This document shows positions 1 to 8,231 of a stretch of 64,000 nt of DNA, piece by piece (within the stretch, counting starts at the first letter, position 1; each line of letters begins with the position of its first letter). The stretch is from positions 4,899,501 to 4,963,500 of the forward strand of contig NZ_CP108088.1 in the NCBI RefSeq assembly GCF_036192275.1, given 5' to 3'. The notes beneath the pieces are model-generated. The model made no database searches, had not been told where the DNA came from, and saw only the letters and a program-made list of their open reading frames with translations. The position numbers were made by a program, and so were the translations under genes. This DNA comes from Streptomyces sp. NBC_00250 (GTDB lineage Bacteria > Actinomycetota > Actinomycetes > Streptomycetales > Streptomycetaceae).

Positions 1-313
1 CCGCAGCGCCGGCCCGCAGCGCCGCGTAGACGTACTCGTCGAGGTCGAACGTGGTCAGGATCAGTACCCGTGCGCCGGCGGTCTCCGGGGATCCACAGAT
101 CTGCCGGGTCGCCTCGATGCCGTCCATGACCGGCATCCGGACGTCCATCAGGACCACGTCCGGTCGGTGCAGGCGCGCGAGCTCGACGGCCTCCGCCCCG
201 TCGCCCGCCTCTCCCACGGCGGTGAGGCCGGGTTCGTTCTCGACGAGGATCCGGAAGGAACCGCGCAGCAACACCTGGTCGTCGACGACCAGCACCCGGG
301 TCGCGTCCGTCAT
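1..313 (-). CDS. Response regulator, NarL/FixJ type, receiver domain (partial)
   Basis: Only the N-terminal ~104 residues lie inside the window; the gene runs off the left edge. The receiver domain is clear: an acidic pair in VLVVDDQ near the start, the phospho-acceptor Asp about residue 57 in VVLMDVRMP, and the Thr of ILTTFD. The output domain is not visible, so NarL/FixJ (LuxR HTH) is inferred from the partner kinase type. The ATG overlaps the stop of the kinase reading frame as ATGA, the usual translational coupling of actinobacterial kinase/regulator pairs. Because the upstream kinase is damaged, this regulator may now be an orphan. Confidence 0.9.
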   Translation of the reverse strand, partial: MTDATRVLVVDDQVLLRGSFRILVENEPGLTAVGEAGDGAEAVELARLHRPDVVLMDVRMPVMDGIEATRQICGSPETAGARVLILTTFDLDEYVYAALRAGAA

Positions 314-1162
314 GCGTTCCTCCTCACGCCGTCCTGCGGCAGGCGGGCGGAGACCGCGAAGCCTCCCCCGGGGCGCGGGCGCGGGCCCGCGCTGAACGTC
401 CCGCCGTACATCATGGCCCGCTCCCGCATGCCGACCAGGCCGTGCCCCCCCGACCCGCTCGGTGTCGGCGCCCCGCACGCCGTCGTCCGTGACATCGATC
501 CGCACCTCGCGCAGGTCGACCTCGACCGTCACCCGGCAGCGTGCGGGGGCCGCGTGCTTCACCACGTTGGTGAGGGACTCCTGCACGATCCGGTGAACGG
601 CCAGGGTGATGCCGGCGGGCAGGCCGGCGTCCGGGACCCGGACGTCCAACTCGACTTCCACGCCCGCCTGTCGTGCCTGATCGGCCAGCCGGTCGAGCGC
701 GTCGAGGTCGGGCGCCGGGCTCAGCGGGGCGGTGGCCGAGTCGGTGCGCAGCACGCCCAGGGTGCGACGCATCTCGGTCATGGCGGCCCGGCTGGTCTGT
801 TCGATGACGCGCAGCGCATCCACGGCCTCCTCGGGGCGGCGCTGGGCGACATGCCCGGCGACGCCCGCCTTCACCGCGATCAGGCTGAGGCTGTGCGACA
901 CGATGTCGTGCAACTCCCGTGCGATGCGCAGCCGTTCCTCGGCGATGGCGTGTTCGGTGCGGCGGGCGGCCTGGTCTGCTTGCCGGGCGCGGTGGGCGCG
1001 TACCGCGAAGCCCGCCGTCCAGCCGCCGCCGAGGACCAGCCAGACGATGGCGGCGACGCCGACGGCCCCGCTCCAGGTCTCGGCGGGGGATTCCTCGGGC
1101 CGTGGCGCGGGCCGAAAGTGGCCCAGTCGAAGCGCACGGAATTGGCCTGTGTGAAGGGTCAA
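310..1162 (-). pseudogene. Sensor histidine kinase (HisKA_3/DesK type), truncated and frameshifted
   Basis: Reading from about 1162, one frame gives a short N-terminal stretch, one membrane helix (AAIVWLVLGGGWTAGF), the DHp motif LRIARELHDIVSH with the phospho-acceptor His, and the ATPase motif VTDDG. The family motif [10 protein letters not shown] and C-terminus follow in a different frame. The switch falls at a run of seven C (plus strand, about 445-451); six C would restore one frame. The multi-helix N-terminal sensor usual for this family is also missing: the open frame starts at a weak TTG, 22 bp from the divergent GNAT gene. A sequencing error in the homopolymer cannot be excluded, but the missing N-terminus argues for a decaying gene. 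Confidence 0.75.
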
Positions 1163-1163
1163 C

Positions 1164-1183
1164 TGCGCACTACCGTAAGCGCA
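1164..1183 (+). promoter_or_regulatory. Putative leaderless promoter with inverted repeat, GNAT gene
   Basis: TGCGC (1164-1168) and GCGCA (1179-1183) form an inverted repeat around a -10-like TACCGT (1171-1176). The ATG follows at 1184 with no room for a ribosome binding site, so the transcript is probably leaderless. No good -35 box was found; inference from sequence only. Confidence 0.35.
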
Positions 1184-1990
1184 ATGACAACAAGATCTAC
1201 TTCTGCCGACCAGGCCACGCCCACGTCCGCGCCCACGTCCGCGACCCCGTCCACGTCGGTGGCCTTGGCCGATGCGCCGATGCGTCAGGCCCGTAACTCC
1301 GCCGCCCTGTGGATCGCGACCGGCCGGTCCCGGGGGCATGAGGTCGTCCGGCGCCGCGGATTCGTCGCGGTCGACGGCGGCGAGCGTGCCGGCATGCGGG
1401 TCCTGATTCAGGAGTCCGACCTCGACCCGGGCGAACTGGCCGAGTTGAGCGAGCTGGTTCGGCGGGCCGCGGGCCCGGTGAACGCCGAGGATCCGTTCAG
1501 CTCGACGGACCTGAACCATCTGGGCATGCGCAACTGGCAGATGCCGGTCATGCTGCGCCTGCCCGGGCCCGTCGGCGAACCGGCGCTGGACGTGATCCGG
1601 GTAGAGCGGTCCGAGGACCTCCAGGTGGCCGAGCGGATCGTGATCGAGGGCTTCGAACTGGCCGGATTCGAGCCCCACCGCCCCGGCGAGCTGTTCCCGA
1701 TGGCGCTGATCGGGCAGTCGGGCGTGGACGTGTTCGTCGCCCTGCACGACGGCGTGGCCGCGGGAGCCTGCGTCAGCGTCGTGGACGACGGCATCGGCGG
1801 CCACTACTGGGTCGCCACGTCGACGGCCTTCCGTTCGCGTGGCGTCGGGAGGGCCGTCATGCTCGGAGCCCTCGCCCACGTGGCGGACCTGCCGGTCACC
1901 CTCACCGCTTCGAAGCTGGGCAGGCCGCTGTACGAGTCCCTGGGCTACACCGTCGCGGCGCCCTCGACCTGGTGGGCCTCTGCTTCGTGA
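1184..1990 (+). CDS. GNAT family N-acetyltransferase
   Basis: 268 residues. The C-terminal half has the GNAT acetyl-CoA site: the strand region ACVSVVDDGIGGHYWVATS followed by the pyrophosphate loop RSRGVGRAVM (about residues 218-228), then a C-terminal ASKLGRPLYESLGY typical of the last strands. The N-terminal ~100 residues are less conserved; a low-complexity T/S/A-rich start could mean the real start is a later one. The acceptor substrate cannot be predicted. It is divergent from the broken kinase and convergent with the MocR regulator. The chosen ATG follows a -10-like box by 7 bp, suggesting a leaderless mRNA. Confidence 0.8.
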   Translation: MTTRSTSADQATPTSAPTSATPSTSVALADAPMRQARNSAALWIATGRSRGHEVVRRRGFVAVDGGERAGMRVLIQESDLDPGELAELSELVRRAAGPVNAEDPFSSTDLNHLGMRNWQMPVMLRLPGPVGEPALDVIRVERSEDLQVAERIVIEGFELAGFEPHRPGELFPMALIGQSGVDVFVALHDGVAAGACVSVVDDGIGGHYWVATSTAFRSRGVGRAVMLGALAHVADLPVTLTASKLGRPLYESLGYTVAAPSTWWASAS

Positions 1991-2054
1991 CACCGTCGCG
2001 GTAGAGCCCGCCGGCTCGCCGACAGAGGTCCGGACGACGAAGTCCTCCGGCGCC

Positions 2055-3485
2055 TCACTCTTCCCGCTTCGGGCCGAGATCCAGGAGCGCGGCTCCCAGC
2101 CGGCGTACCCCCTGCGTCAGCTCCGCGTGGTCGGCCGCGGCGGCGAACCCGATGCGCAGGTGGGCGGCCGGCGGCTCCGTGGCGAAGTAGCGGCTGCCGG
2201 CGCTCACGGCGACGCCACGCTGCCGGGCGGCGCTCGTGAGGACGGCGTCGTCCACGCCGGGCGGCAGACGGACCCACAGGTGCAGGCCCCCGGTCGGCAG
2301 CCCGGACAGGGTCGCGCCCGGGATCTCCTCGCCGACCGCGGCGGCCAGCACGGCGCACCGCTCGCGCAGCGCCGTACCGAGAGAGCGGACGTGCCGGTCC
2401 CAGGACGGGGAGCTGAGCACTTCCAGCGCGGCTTCCTGGAGCGGGCGCGTGACGAAGAAGTCGTCGACCAGGCGCACCGCCCGCATGCGCTCCATGACCG
2501 GCCCGCGGGCCACGAGTGCCCCGATCCGCAGGCTCGGTGCGGCGGGCTTGGTGAGTGAGGTGACGTGGACGACCGTGCCGTCGCGGTCATCGGCGACCAG
2601 CGGTCGCGGCACGGCGCCGCCGTGTCCCAGGTGCCGCGCGAAGTCGTCCTCGATCACGAACGCGCCCGAGGCGCGCGCCACATCGAGGATCTGACGGCGA
2701 CGGTCGGGCGCCAGGACCGTGCCGGTCGGGTTCTGGAAGGTCGGCTGGCAGTACAGCAGCCGTGCGCCGGTCATCGCGAACGCGTCGGCCAGCAGGTCGG
2801 GCCGCAGTCCGTCGGCGTCGAGCGGGACCGGCACCGGCCGTAGTCCCGCGGCGCGGGCGGCGGTCAGGGCGCGCGGATAGGTGGGCGACTCCACCAGGAC
2901 CGGGCTGCCGGGTCCGGCGATGGCCCGGAACGCGATCGACAGGGCGCTCTGTCCGCCGGCGGTGACCAGGACGTCCTGCGGTGCCACGCTGCCGCCGACG
3001 ATGCGGGCGAACGCGGTGCGCAGCGCCGTCAGACCGCCGGCCGGGGCGCGGTCCCAGGCGTCCGGACGGCGTGCTGCCCGCGCCAGCGCCGCGCTCAGGG
3101 CCCGGGTGGGTTGGAGCGAGCGGTGCACGTAGCCGCCGTCCAGGGAAATCGTCCCGGCCGGTGGAGGTCCGAGCGGGTCGGCGATCAGGTGCGTGTCGAC
3201 GGCGCGGTCCGTGAGGGCGACCGTCTGCCAGTCGGTGTTGGCGCCGGTGTCGGAGCCCTCGTCGCGGAGCCGGGTGCGCTGCGCGACGTACGTCCCGCTG
3301 CCCGGGCGGGTCACCACCGCCCCCTCCGCGGCCAGTGCGGCGATGGCCCGTGCCACGGTCGCGGGGCCGACCCGGTACTCCTTGATCAGCTCGCGGCTGC
3401 TCGGCAGTCGGTCGCCGGGCGAGAGCCGGGAGAGCAGTGTCCGAAGGCTGTCGGCCAACTCACCAGAAGTGCTACCGTCATTCAT
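2055..3485 (-). CDS. MocR-family regulator (GntR HTH fused to class I aminotransferase)
   Basis: 476 residues. N-terminal winged helix-turn-helix of GntR type (LPSSRELIKEYRVGPATVARA, about 28-48; PGSGTYV near 61-67) joined by a linker to an aminotransferase class I fold with the segments YCQPTFQNPTGT, FVIEDDF and SLTKPAAPSLRIG, whose Lys is the predicted PLP anchor. MocR proteins sense PLP or amino-acid ligands and control a divergent gene; here that gene is the aminotransferase starting on the other strand at the very same CATG. Likely role: ligand-dependent control of the divergent aminotransferase/MFS pair. The ligand is unknown. Confidence 0.9.
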   Translation of the reverse strand: MNDGSTSGELADSLRTLLSRLSPGDRLPSSRELIKEYRVGPATVARAIAALAAEGAVVTRPGSGTYVAQRTRLRDEGSDTGANTDWQTVALTDRAVDTHLIADPLGPPPAGTISLDGGYVHRSLQPTRALSAALARAARRPDAWDRAPAGGLTALRTAFARIVGGSVAPQDVLVTAGGQSALSIAFRAIAGPGSPVLVESPTYPRALTAARAAGLRPVPVPLDADGLRPDLLADAFAMTGARLLYCQPTFQNPTGTVLAPDRRRQILDVARASGAFVIEDDFARHLGHGGAVPRPLVADDRDGTVVHVTSLTKPAAPSLRIGALVARGPVMERMRAVRLVDDFFVTRPLQEAALEVLSSPSWDRHVRSLGTALRERCAVLAAAVGEEIPGATLSGLPTGGLHLWVRLPPGVDDAVLTSAARQRGVAVSAGSRYFATEPPAAHLRIGFAAAADHAELTQGVRRLGAALLDLGPKREE

Positions 3486-3508
3486 GAGAGAGAAGAATAG
3501 CGCTACTG
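3468..3508. promoter_or_regulatory. Putative MocR operator: direct repeats over both divergent starts
   Basis: AGTGCTACCG (3468-3477) and AGCGCTACTG (3499-3508) are direct repeats 31 bp apart, three helical turns, flanking the shared start palindrome CATG (3483-3486). MocR regulators are known to bind spaced direct repeats. Candidate -10 boxes are TACCGT (3473-3478) for the plus-strand gene and TATTCT (about 3492-3497, complement) for the minus-strand gene; both imply leaderless transcripts. Confidence 0.5.
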
Positions 3509-4737
3509 GCCCTGGTTCAGAAGCACTTCAGCTGGACGTCGCCGCTCTGCGGGCCGACACCCCGGGGTGCCGGAAGGTCATCCACTTCAACAACGCGGGC
3601 TGCGGCCTGCTGGCCACCCCCGTACTCGACGTGATGGTCGGCCATCTGAACCTCGAAGCACGGATGGGCGGTTACGAGGCGTCGGCCGCCCGCGCCACCG
3701 AAGTGCGCGCGTTCTACACGGAGATCGCCGCCCTCATCAACACCACGCCCGACAACATCGCCTTCGCGGGCAGCGCCACGCATGCCTACGCCAACGCCCT
3801 GTCCTCGATCCCCTTCGAGGCCGACGACGTCATCCTCACGACCCGTGACGACTTCGTCTCCAACCAGATCGCCTTCCTGTCCCTGCGCAAGCGATTCGGC
3901 GTACGCATCGTCCACGCACCCGACACCCCCGACGGGGGCGTCGACGTGGAGGCGATGGCCGCCCTGATGCGCACCCACCGGCCCCGCCTGGTGTCCGCCA
4001 CCCATGTCCCCACCAACTCGGGACTCGTCTCGCCGATCGCCGAGATCGGCCGGCACTGCCGGGAGCTGGACCTGCTCTACCTGGTGGACGCGTGCCAATC
4101 GGTGGGCCAGTTCGTCATCGACGTGGAGGAGATCGGCTGCGACCTCCTCACCGCCACCTGCCGCAAATTCCTCCGCGGCCCGCGCGGCTCCGGATTCCTG
4201 TACGTATCCGATCGCGTCCTGCGGGCGGACTACGAACCGCTGTTCATCGACATGCACGGCGCCCGCTGGACCGCGCCGGGCGCGTACGAGCCCGCCCCGA
4301 CGGCGGCCCGGTTCGAGGAATGGGAGTTCCCCTACGCCACGGTGCTCGGCAGCGCCGCCGCGACGCGCTACGCCCGCGAGGTCGGCATCGAGGCCATCGA
4401 GCAGCGCACACCCGCGCTCGCGGCCCGGCTGCGCGACCGGCTCGCACTCGTCCCGGGGGTGCGGGTGCTCGACCGCGGTCCGCGACTGGCCGCGCTCGTC
4501 ACCTTCGCGGTGGAGGGCTGGCAGCCCCAGCCGTTCAAAGCGGCCATGGACGCCCGCGGCATCAACTCGGCGCTCAGCTTCCGCGAGTTCGCGCAGTTCG
4601 ACTTCGGGGACAAGGGCATCGAATGGTGTCTGCGCCTGTCTCCGCACTACTACAACACCGAGGAGGAGGTGGACCACGTCGCCGACGCGGTCGCCGACCT
4701 CGTCCGCCAGGCACCCGACCGCCGACGGGGACGGTGA
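3484..4737 (+). CDS. Aminotransferase class V-fold PLP enzyme
   Basis: 417 residues, PLP fold type I, class V (cysteine desulfurase/isopenicillin N epimerase-like). Visible motifs: FNNAGCGL near the N-terminus, THVPTNSGLVSP, LYLVDACQSVGQ with the PLP-ring Asp, and TCRKFLRGPRGSGFLY carrying the predicted PLP Lys. No cysteine-desulfurase active-site loop is recognised, so an epimerase, lyase or amino-group transfer reaction is as likely. It starts at the same CATG as the divergent MocR regulator and its stop overlaps the start of the MFS gene as GTGA, so enzyme and transporter are co-translated. The ATG lies 11 bp after a -10-like box and has no Shine-Dalgarno sequence. Confidence 0.85.
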   Translation: MREKNSATGPGSEALQLDVAALRADTPGCRKVIHFNNAGCGLLATPVLDVMVGHLNLEARMGGYEASAARATEVRAFYTEIAALINTTPDNIAFAGSATHAYANALSSIPFEADDVILTTRDDFVSNQIAFLSLRKRFGVRIVHAPDTPDGGVDVEAMAALMRTHRPRLVSATHVPTNSGLVSPIAEIGRHCRELDLLYLVDACQSVGQFVIDVEEIGCDLLTATCRKFLRGPRGSGFLYVSDRVLRADYEPLFIDMHGARWTAPGAYEPAPTAARFEEWEFPYATVLGSAAATRYAREVGIEAIEQRTPALAARLRDRLALVPGVRVLDRGPRLAALVTFAVEGWQPQPFKAAMDARGINSALSFREFAQFDFGDKGIEWCLRLSPHYYNTEEEVDHVADAVADLVRQAPDRRRGR

Positions 4738-6038
4738 CGGCGCCGGTGACCGCCCTCCAGGCGCCCACCGCGGAGGCGACCCCGGAAAGCCTGTGGCGCA
4801 ACGGCGACTTCCTCAGGTTCTGGCTCGGCGAGACGCTGTCCCTGCTGGGCACCCAGGTCACGAACCTGGCCCTGCCGCTGACCGCGATCACCGCGTTCGA
4901 CGCCACCGACGAACAGGTCGGTGTCCTGCGGTTCCTGCAGCTCGTCCCGTACCTCGGGCTCGCCCTGATCTTCGGCGTGTGGGTGGACCGGGCCCGGCGG
5001 CGGCGGATCATGCTCGGTGCCAACCTCGTCCGGATGGTCCTGCTGGCCCTCGTGCCCGTCCTGTACTGGACGGACGCGCTCGGCATGGTCTCGCTGCTGC
5101 TGATCGCCTGTGCCGTCGGCGTCGCCTCGGTGCTGTTCGACGTGAGCTGGATGTCCTACGTGCCGACCCTGGTGCGCGGTCCCGAACGCTACGTCGAGGC
5201 CGGCGCGAAGATGGGGATGAGCTCGTCGGCGGCCGAGGTGGCGGGACCCGGGCTCGCCGGTGTCCTGGTCGGCGCCCTGACCGCACCCGTGGCGCTGATC
5301 GCGGACGCGTTCTCCTATCTGGCGTCCGTGGTTTCGCTGTTGCTCATCCGCACCCCCGAGCCGCGGCCCGAGCCCGCGACCGTGAAACGCCACGTGCCGA
5401 CCGAACTCCGGGACGGTCTGCGCTGGGTGCTGGGGAATCCGGTCCTGCGGTCGCTCGCGCTCATCGGGTTCTGCTGCAACTTCTCGATGGTCACCGTGTG
5501 GACCATGTTCCTGCTGTACGGGACACGAGACGTGCACCTGGGATCGACGGCCCTCGGCGGTGTCCTGGCGACCGCCTCGGTGGGCGGTCTGATCGGCGCG
5601 GCGATCTCCCGCAGGGTGATCCGACGCTTCCGGCTCGGGCCGGTCTACCTCGTCGCGCAGTCGGCCCTTCTCCTCGGCCCCCTGCTGATCGTCCTGGCCA
5701 CCGGCCCCCGGCCGGTGATGGTGGGGATGTTCGTCCTCTCCTTCTTCACCAGCTACCTCGGCCTCGGTGTCGCCGGCGTCGTCATCGTCAGCCTGCGCCA
5801 GGCCAGTACCCCGCAGTCGATGATGGGCCGGATGACGGCGGTCTTCCGCACCCTGCTGTTCGGCGGCGGCGCCCTCGGCGGCCTGTCCGCGGGCCTGCTG
5901 TCGGGCCGGCTCGGCGCCCACGGCGCGTTGACCGTCGCGGCGATCGGATCCGCCGGCGTGCTGATCGCGCTCGTTCTGTCACCCGTGAGCCGGCTCGCCG
6001 CCCTGCCGACGGAACCGCCGGCCGAGAGGAGGTCCTGA
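4734..6038 (+). CDS. MFS transporter, likely efflux
   Basis: 434 residues with about 12 hydrophobic helices. Typical features of the MFS-3/enterobactin-exporter-like group: an N-terminal FWLGETLSLLGTQVT helix, the loop 2-3 motif WVDRARRRRIM, and a repeat of the same topology after the central loop (about residue 215). It starts at a GTG overlapping the aminotransferase stop, so both are products of one mRNA. Export of the product or substrate of the aminotransferase is a reasonable inference; the cargo is unknown. Confidence 0.85.
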   Translation: MTAPVTALQAPTAEATPESLWRNGDFLRFWLGETLSLLGTQVTNLALPLTAITAFDATDEQVGVLRFLQLVPYLGLALIFGVWVDRARRRRIMLGANLVRMVLLALVPVLYWTDALGMVSLLLIACAVGVASVLFDVSWMSYVPTLVRGPERYVEAGAKMGMSSSAAEVAGPGLAGVLVGALTAPVALIADAFSYLASVVSLLLIRTPEPRPEPATVKRHVPTELRDGLRWVLGNPVLRSLALIGFCCNFSMVTVWTMFLLYGTRDVHLGSTALGGVLATASVGGLIGAAISRRVIRRFRLGPVYLVAQSALLLGPLLIVLATGPRPVMVGMFVLSFFTSYLGLGVAGVVIVSLRQASTPQSMMGRMTAVFRTLLFGGGALGGLSAGLLSGRLGAHGALTVAAIGSAGVLIALVLSPVSRLAALPTEPPAERRS

Positions 6039-6105
6039 TCCGCGTCCACCCGTCCTCCTGGGGACCCACGGAGGGTGCGGCGCGGTCGAACCGTTCGGGA
6101 CGATG

Positions 6106-6138
6106 ACGAAGGCCCAGGTCGCCGACCTGGGCCTTCGT
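6106..6138. terminator. Hairpin terminator left of att copy A
   Basis: Perfect 15-bp stem (ACGAAGGCCCAGGTC with its complement, 3-nt loop GCC). The same ...GGTC-N3-GACC... hairpin type accompanies every copy of the tRNA half and the intact tRNA gene, so it appears to travel with the tRNA 3' end. Confidence 0.8.
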
Positions 6139-6143
6139 GCAAC

Positions 6144-6347
6144 AGCGGAGGACGGGAGTCGAACTCGCGCCAAAAGCCGGGGAATCTACGCGTCGGCCGT
6201 AGCGGGGTCGAAGGAGTCGGCGTCCTCCTGGGGTGTTGACGTGCCCTCTGACCTGCACGTATAGACTGTCAGGCGACGTGTGGCGAGGGCTCTGGCACGC
6301 CCATGTCGACCGCTGTCATCCGCCGCTGAGGGCACGGATGGGGCACG
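6144..6347 (-). repeat. att copy A: diverged tRNA-Gly 3' half plus conserved flank
   Basis: 6144-6184 matches 34 of 41 positions of the 3' half of the tRNA-Gly(CCC) gene and is the most diverged copy, so presumably the oldest. The flank 6185-6347 keeps the landmarks CTCTGACCTGC (about 6245-6255) and GACCGCTGT...GGGCACGGATGGGGCACG at its right end. Nothing else is seen in 6348-6430. Confidence 0.7.
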
Positions 6348-6430
6348 TTTCTGCCCGATGCCCTGCCGATGTCGGGCGCCCGGTCAGGTCCTCCCCGGTG
6401 CCGGCGGTTTCCGCGACTAGCCTCCGCATC

Positions 6431-7288
6431 ATGCTGCGTATCGTCGACACCCGTACCGGCCATCTCGTGGAGATTCCCTCCGTACGCCGTCATCTGCTGA
6501 GCATCTGCGTCCACCTGTCGGCCGGCGACGTCGGGCTCGGCCTGGGGGACCTGCGGGCGCTCCTGGTCGGTGACGTACTGGCGCGCACAGTGGAGCTGCA
6601 CGGCCTGCAGTCCCGCACGTTCCGGACCATGCCGGACCTGCCGGACATGCCGGACCTGCCGGACCTGCCGGACGAGCAGGCCGAGGCGCTTGACCGCTCC
6701 CTGTCCGCCCTTGGCATCCACCCGCCCGACACCGTCGGTGTTCACCATCCGAAGGGAACGCTCTGCGCCGCTGCCGACGTTCACGTCCACGCGTACGGGA
6801 CCGCGGCACAGGACGCGGTCGGCGGGGTCCGTATCGACGTGGGCCAGGTCGGCCCGGCATCGGGGGAGAAGGGCGTCGCGGACCGTGCCCACCTCCCGTC
6901 CCCAGGGCTCCTGGGGGCCGTCGCCCCGGAGGGCGCCGATCCGCTGGCCATGAGGATGTTGATGCTCGGCCACGCCTACCGCACGCCGGTCTTCGTCACC
7001 GGTACTGCGCTCGAAGAGGCCCGGCGGACGCTGGAGGACTGGCGGCAGCTGGTGGCCGACTGGGCACAGGAGCCGTCCCGGCCGATGCCTGCCGATGTGC
7101 TGCGACACGCCCATGACGTGCTGGCTGATGATCTCGGCGTCCCCGCCGTCCTGGACGCGCTGCTCACCGTGGCGTCACGCGCGGACGTACCGGCCGGTGC
7201 CAAGTTCGAGACGTTCGCGTTTCTCGACCGCGTCCTCGGACTGGACCTCGCGCGCGAGGTGGGTCACCAGCACCGGGCAGCGACATGA
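6431..7288 (+). CDS. Cysteinyl-tRNA synthetase-like protein, catalytic function unlikely
   Basis: 285 residues. The N-terminus (MLRIVDTRTGHLVEI) and the C-terminal part (PAGAKFETFAFLDRVLGLDL, about 255-274) resemble a Streptomyces family related to the CysRS fold, and the helical region before it resembles a DALR-like domain. HIGH and KMSKS signatures are not present, so ligase activity is not expected. Residues about 66-80 are an in-frame tandem repeat of PDL/PDM triplets from repeated CCGGACCTG units. The protein may bind tRNA or amino acids; this is recalled family resemblance, not a demonstrated function. It is the first gene after att copy A, with an upstream in-frame extension rejected because it runs into the repeat. 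Confidence 0.5.
   Translation: MLRIVDTRTGHLVEIPSVRRHLLSICVHLSAGDVGLGLGDLRALLVGDVLARTVELHGLQSRTFRTMPDLPDMPDLPDLPDEQAEALDRSLSALGIHPPDTVGVHHPKGTLCAAADVHVHAYGTAAQDAVGGVRIDVGQVGPASGEKGVADRAHLPSPGLLGAVAPEGADPLAMRMLMLGHAYRTPVFVTGTALEEARRTLEDWRQLVADWAQEPSRPMPADVLRHAHDVLADDLGVPAVLDALLTVASRADVPAGAKFETFAFLDRVLGLDLAREVGHQHRAAT
6623..6673 (+). repeat. Tandem CCGGACCTG/CCGGACATG units inside a CDS
   Basis: About five 9-bp units encode repeated Pro-Asp-Leu/Met. Copy number is a candidate for slippage variation between strains because the unit is a multiple of three and keeps frame. Confidence 0.8.
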
Positions 7289-7320
7289 CGTCGGGAGGAG
7301 CGGGCCGACGGCAGTCCGGT

Positions 7321-7593
7321 TCAGCCGCGTTCTTCCTCCTCGGCTTCCATGCGGCGGATTCCCTGGTGGGTCAGGGAGACCATCGCGGGGGTGTTGCCCG
7401 GTTCCCAGTCGACGGTGATCAGGTCCTCGCCGGCGAGGTACGTGCATGCGGCGGCCAGGTCTTCCTCCGGGATGCGCAGGTCGTTGCGCAGCTTCCGCCC
7501 CGGGACTCCGAGGAGACGGTTGCCTTCGGTGGCTTCGTAGAGGGCGGTCAGGACTCGTTCGCGGTAGCCCTGTCGCTCGCGGAGTGTCGCCAT
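7321..7593 (-). CDS. Small winged-helix-like protein
   Basis: 90 residues: RERVLTALYEATEGNRLLGVPGRKL, then EEDLAAACTYLAGEDLITVDW and TPAMVSLTHQGIRRMEAEEEE. The pattern helix-helix-recognition helix-beta wing, with a C-terminal 'HQGIRRME', is that of small winged-helix proteins frequent in Streptomyces accessory regions. A DNA- or protein-binding role is inferred. The last codons (RMEAEEE.RG stop) recur as a fragment at 14943-14975 in another interval of the array, which points to a common ancestral element. Confidence 0.65.
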   Translation of the reverse strand: MATLRERQGYRERVLTALYEATEGNRLLGVPGRKLRNDLRIPEEDLAAACTYLAGEDLITVDWEPGNTPAMVSLTHQGIRRMEAEEEERG

Positions 7594-7633
7594 GACCGAG
7601 TCCTTTCATGCGTGTGAGGAAGGCCGACGCTCC

Positions 7634-7912
7634 TCACACCTCGTCGACGTGGGTGCCGGCAAGAGAGGTCGGTCTGCTGGTGGCGAGCCAGGAGAGGGCG
7701 GGTTCCGCGCCGGATCCGGTGTCGACGGTGAGGTGGAGCCGGGTGCCGCCTTCGGGCACGGGGTAGCTGCGCTGTTCCGCCCCGGCGAAGGAGCAGCGGA
7801 TCACTTGGGCGACCGCGCGGGCGGCTTCGGGGGTGGCGGCGACGATACGGATCTCGGCGTGACCGGCCGAGGGCAGGGTCGCGGTGTCGATGGGGTACTC
7901 GGTGGGGTACAA
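7634..7912 (-). CDS. Hypothetical small protein
   Basis: 92 residues, not assigned to a family with confidence. It contains EIRIVAATPEAARAVAQVIRC, which fits a small beta-alpha unit seen in many uncharacterised Streptomyces proteins of accessory regions, and TRLHLTVDTGSG. It lies in a run of four minus-strand small genes (7321-8786) and may be cotranscribed with them. No membrane segment or metal-binding motif is visible. Confidence 0.5.
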   Translation of the reverse strand: MYPTEYPIDTATLPSAGHAEIRIVAATPEAARAVAQVIRCSFAGAEQRSYPVPEGGTRLHLTVDTGSGAEPALSWLATSRPTSLAGTHVDEV

Positions 7913-8017
7913 GGTGCGTGGTCCCTTCGGAGGGCGAGCGAGAAGCCGGCGGGTGGGTTGTCCCGGGTGTCGGGTGCCCCACCCGCGGCCTTCGGTCGGA
8001 GGAATGGTCAGGGGTGC

Positions 8018-8227
8018 TCACGGCCAGGTGCCCGTGATCCGGCGGTGGGCGGCTTGCTCCGTCGGTGTGCGGTGGCTGTGGCCGGGGGGTCGGCGAATGG
8101 CCGGGAAGGGGTCGCCGAAGTGGTGGGTGGCGATGCGTGCGTCGTGCTGGGCATTGAGCCGGTGGATCAGGCGGATGCCGAGCGCGATCATGAGGGCGAT
8201 GACGGCGAGCGTGATCAGGGTTTCCAT
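8018..8227 (-). CDS. Small single-pass membrane protein
   Basis: 69 residues. An N-terminal hydrophobic helix (about 3-20, LITLAVIALMIALGIRLI) is followed by a basic, His-rich tail. It starts 4 bp after the stop of the DUF5994-like gene, so both are probably one operon. Function unknown. Confidence 0.55.
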   Translation of the reverse strand: METLITLAVIALMIALGIRLIHRLNAQHDARIATHHFGDPFPAIRRPPGHSHRTPTEQAAHRRITGTWP

Positions 8228-8231
8228 GGGG

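Noticed and set aside
6233..6430. Upstream extension of the CysRS-like protein
   Set aside because: The extra frame lies inside the att flank A, which is conserved at other sites with no coding pattern.
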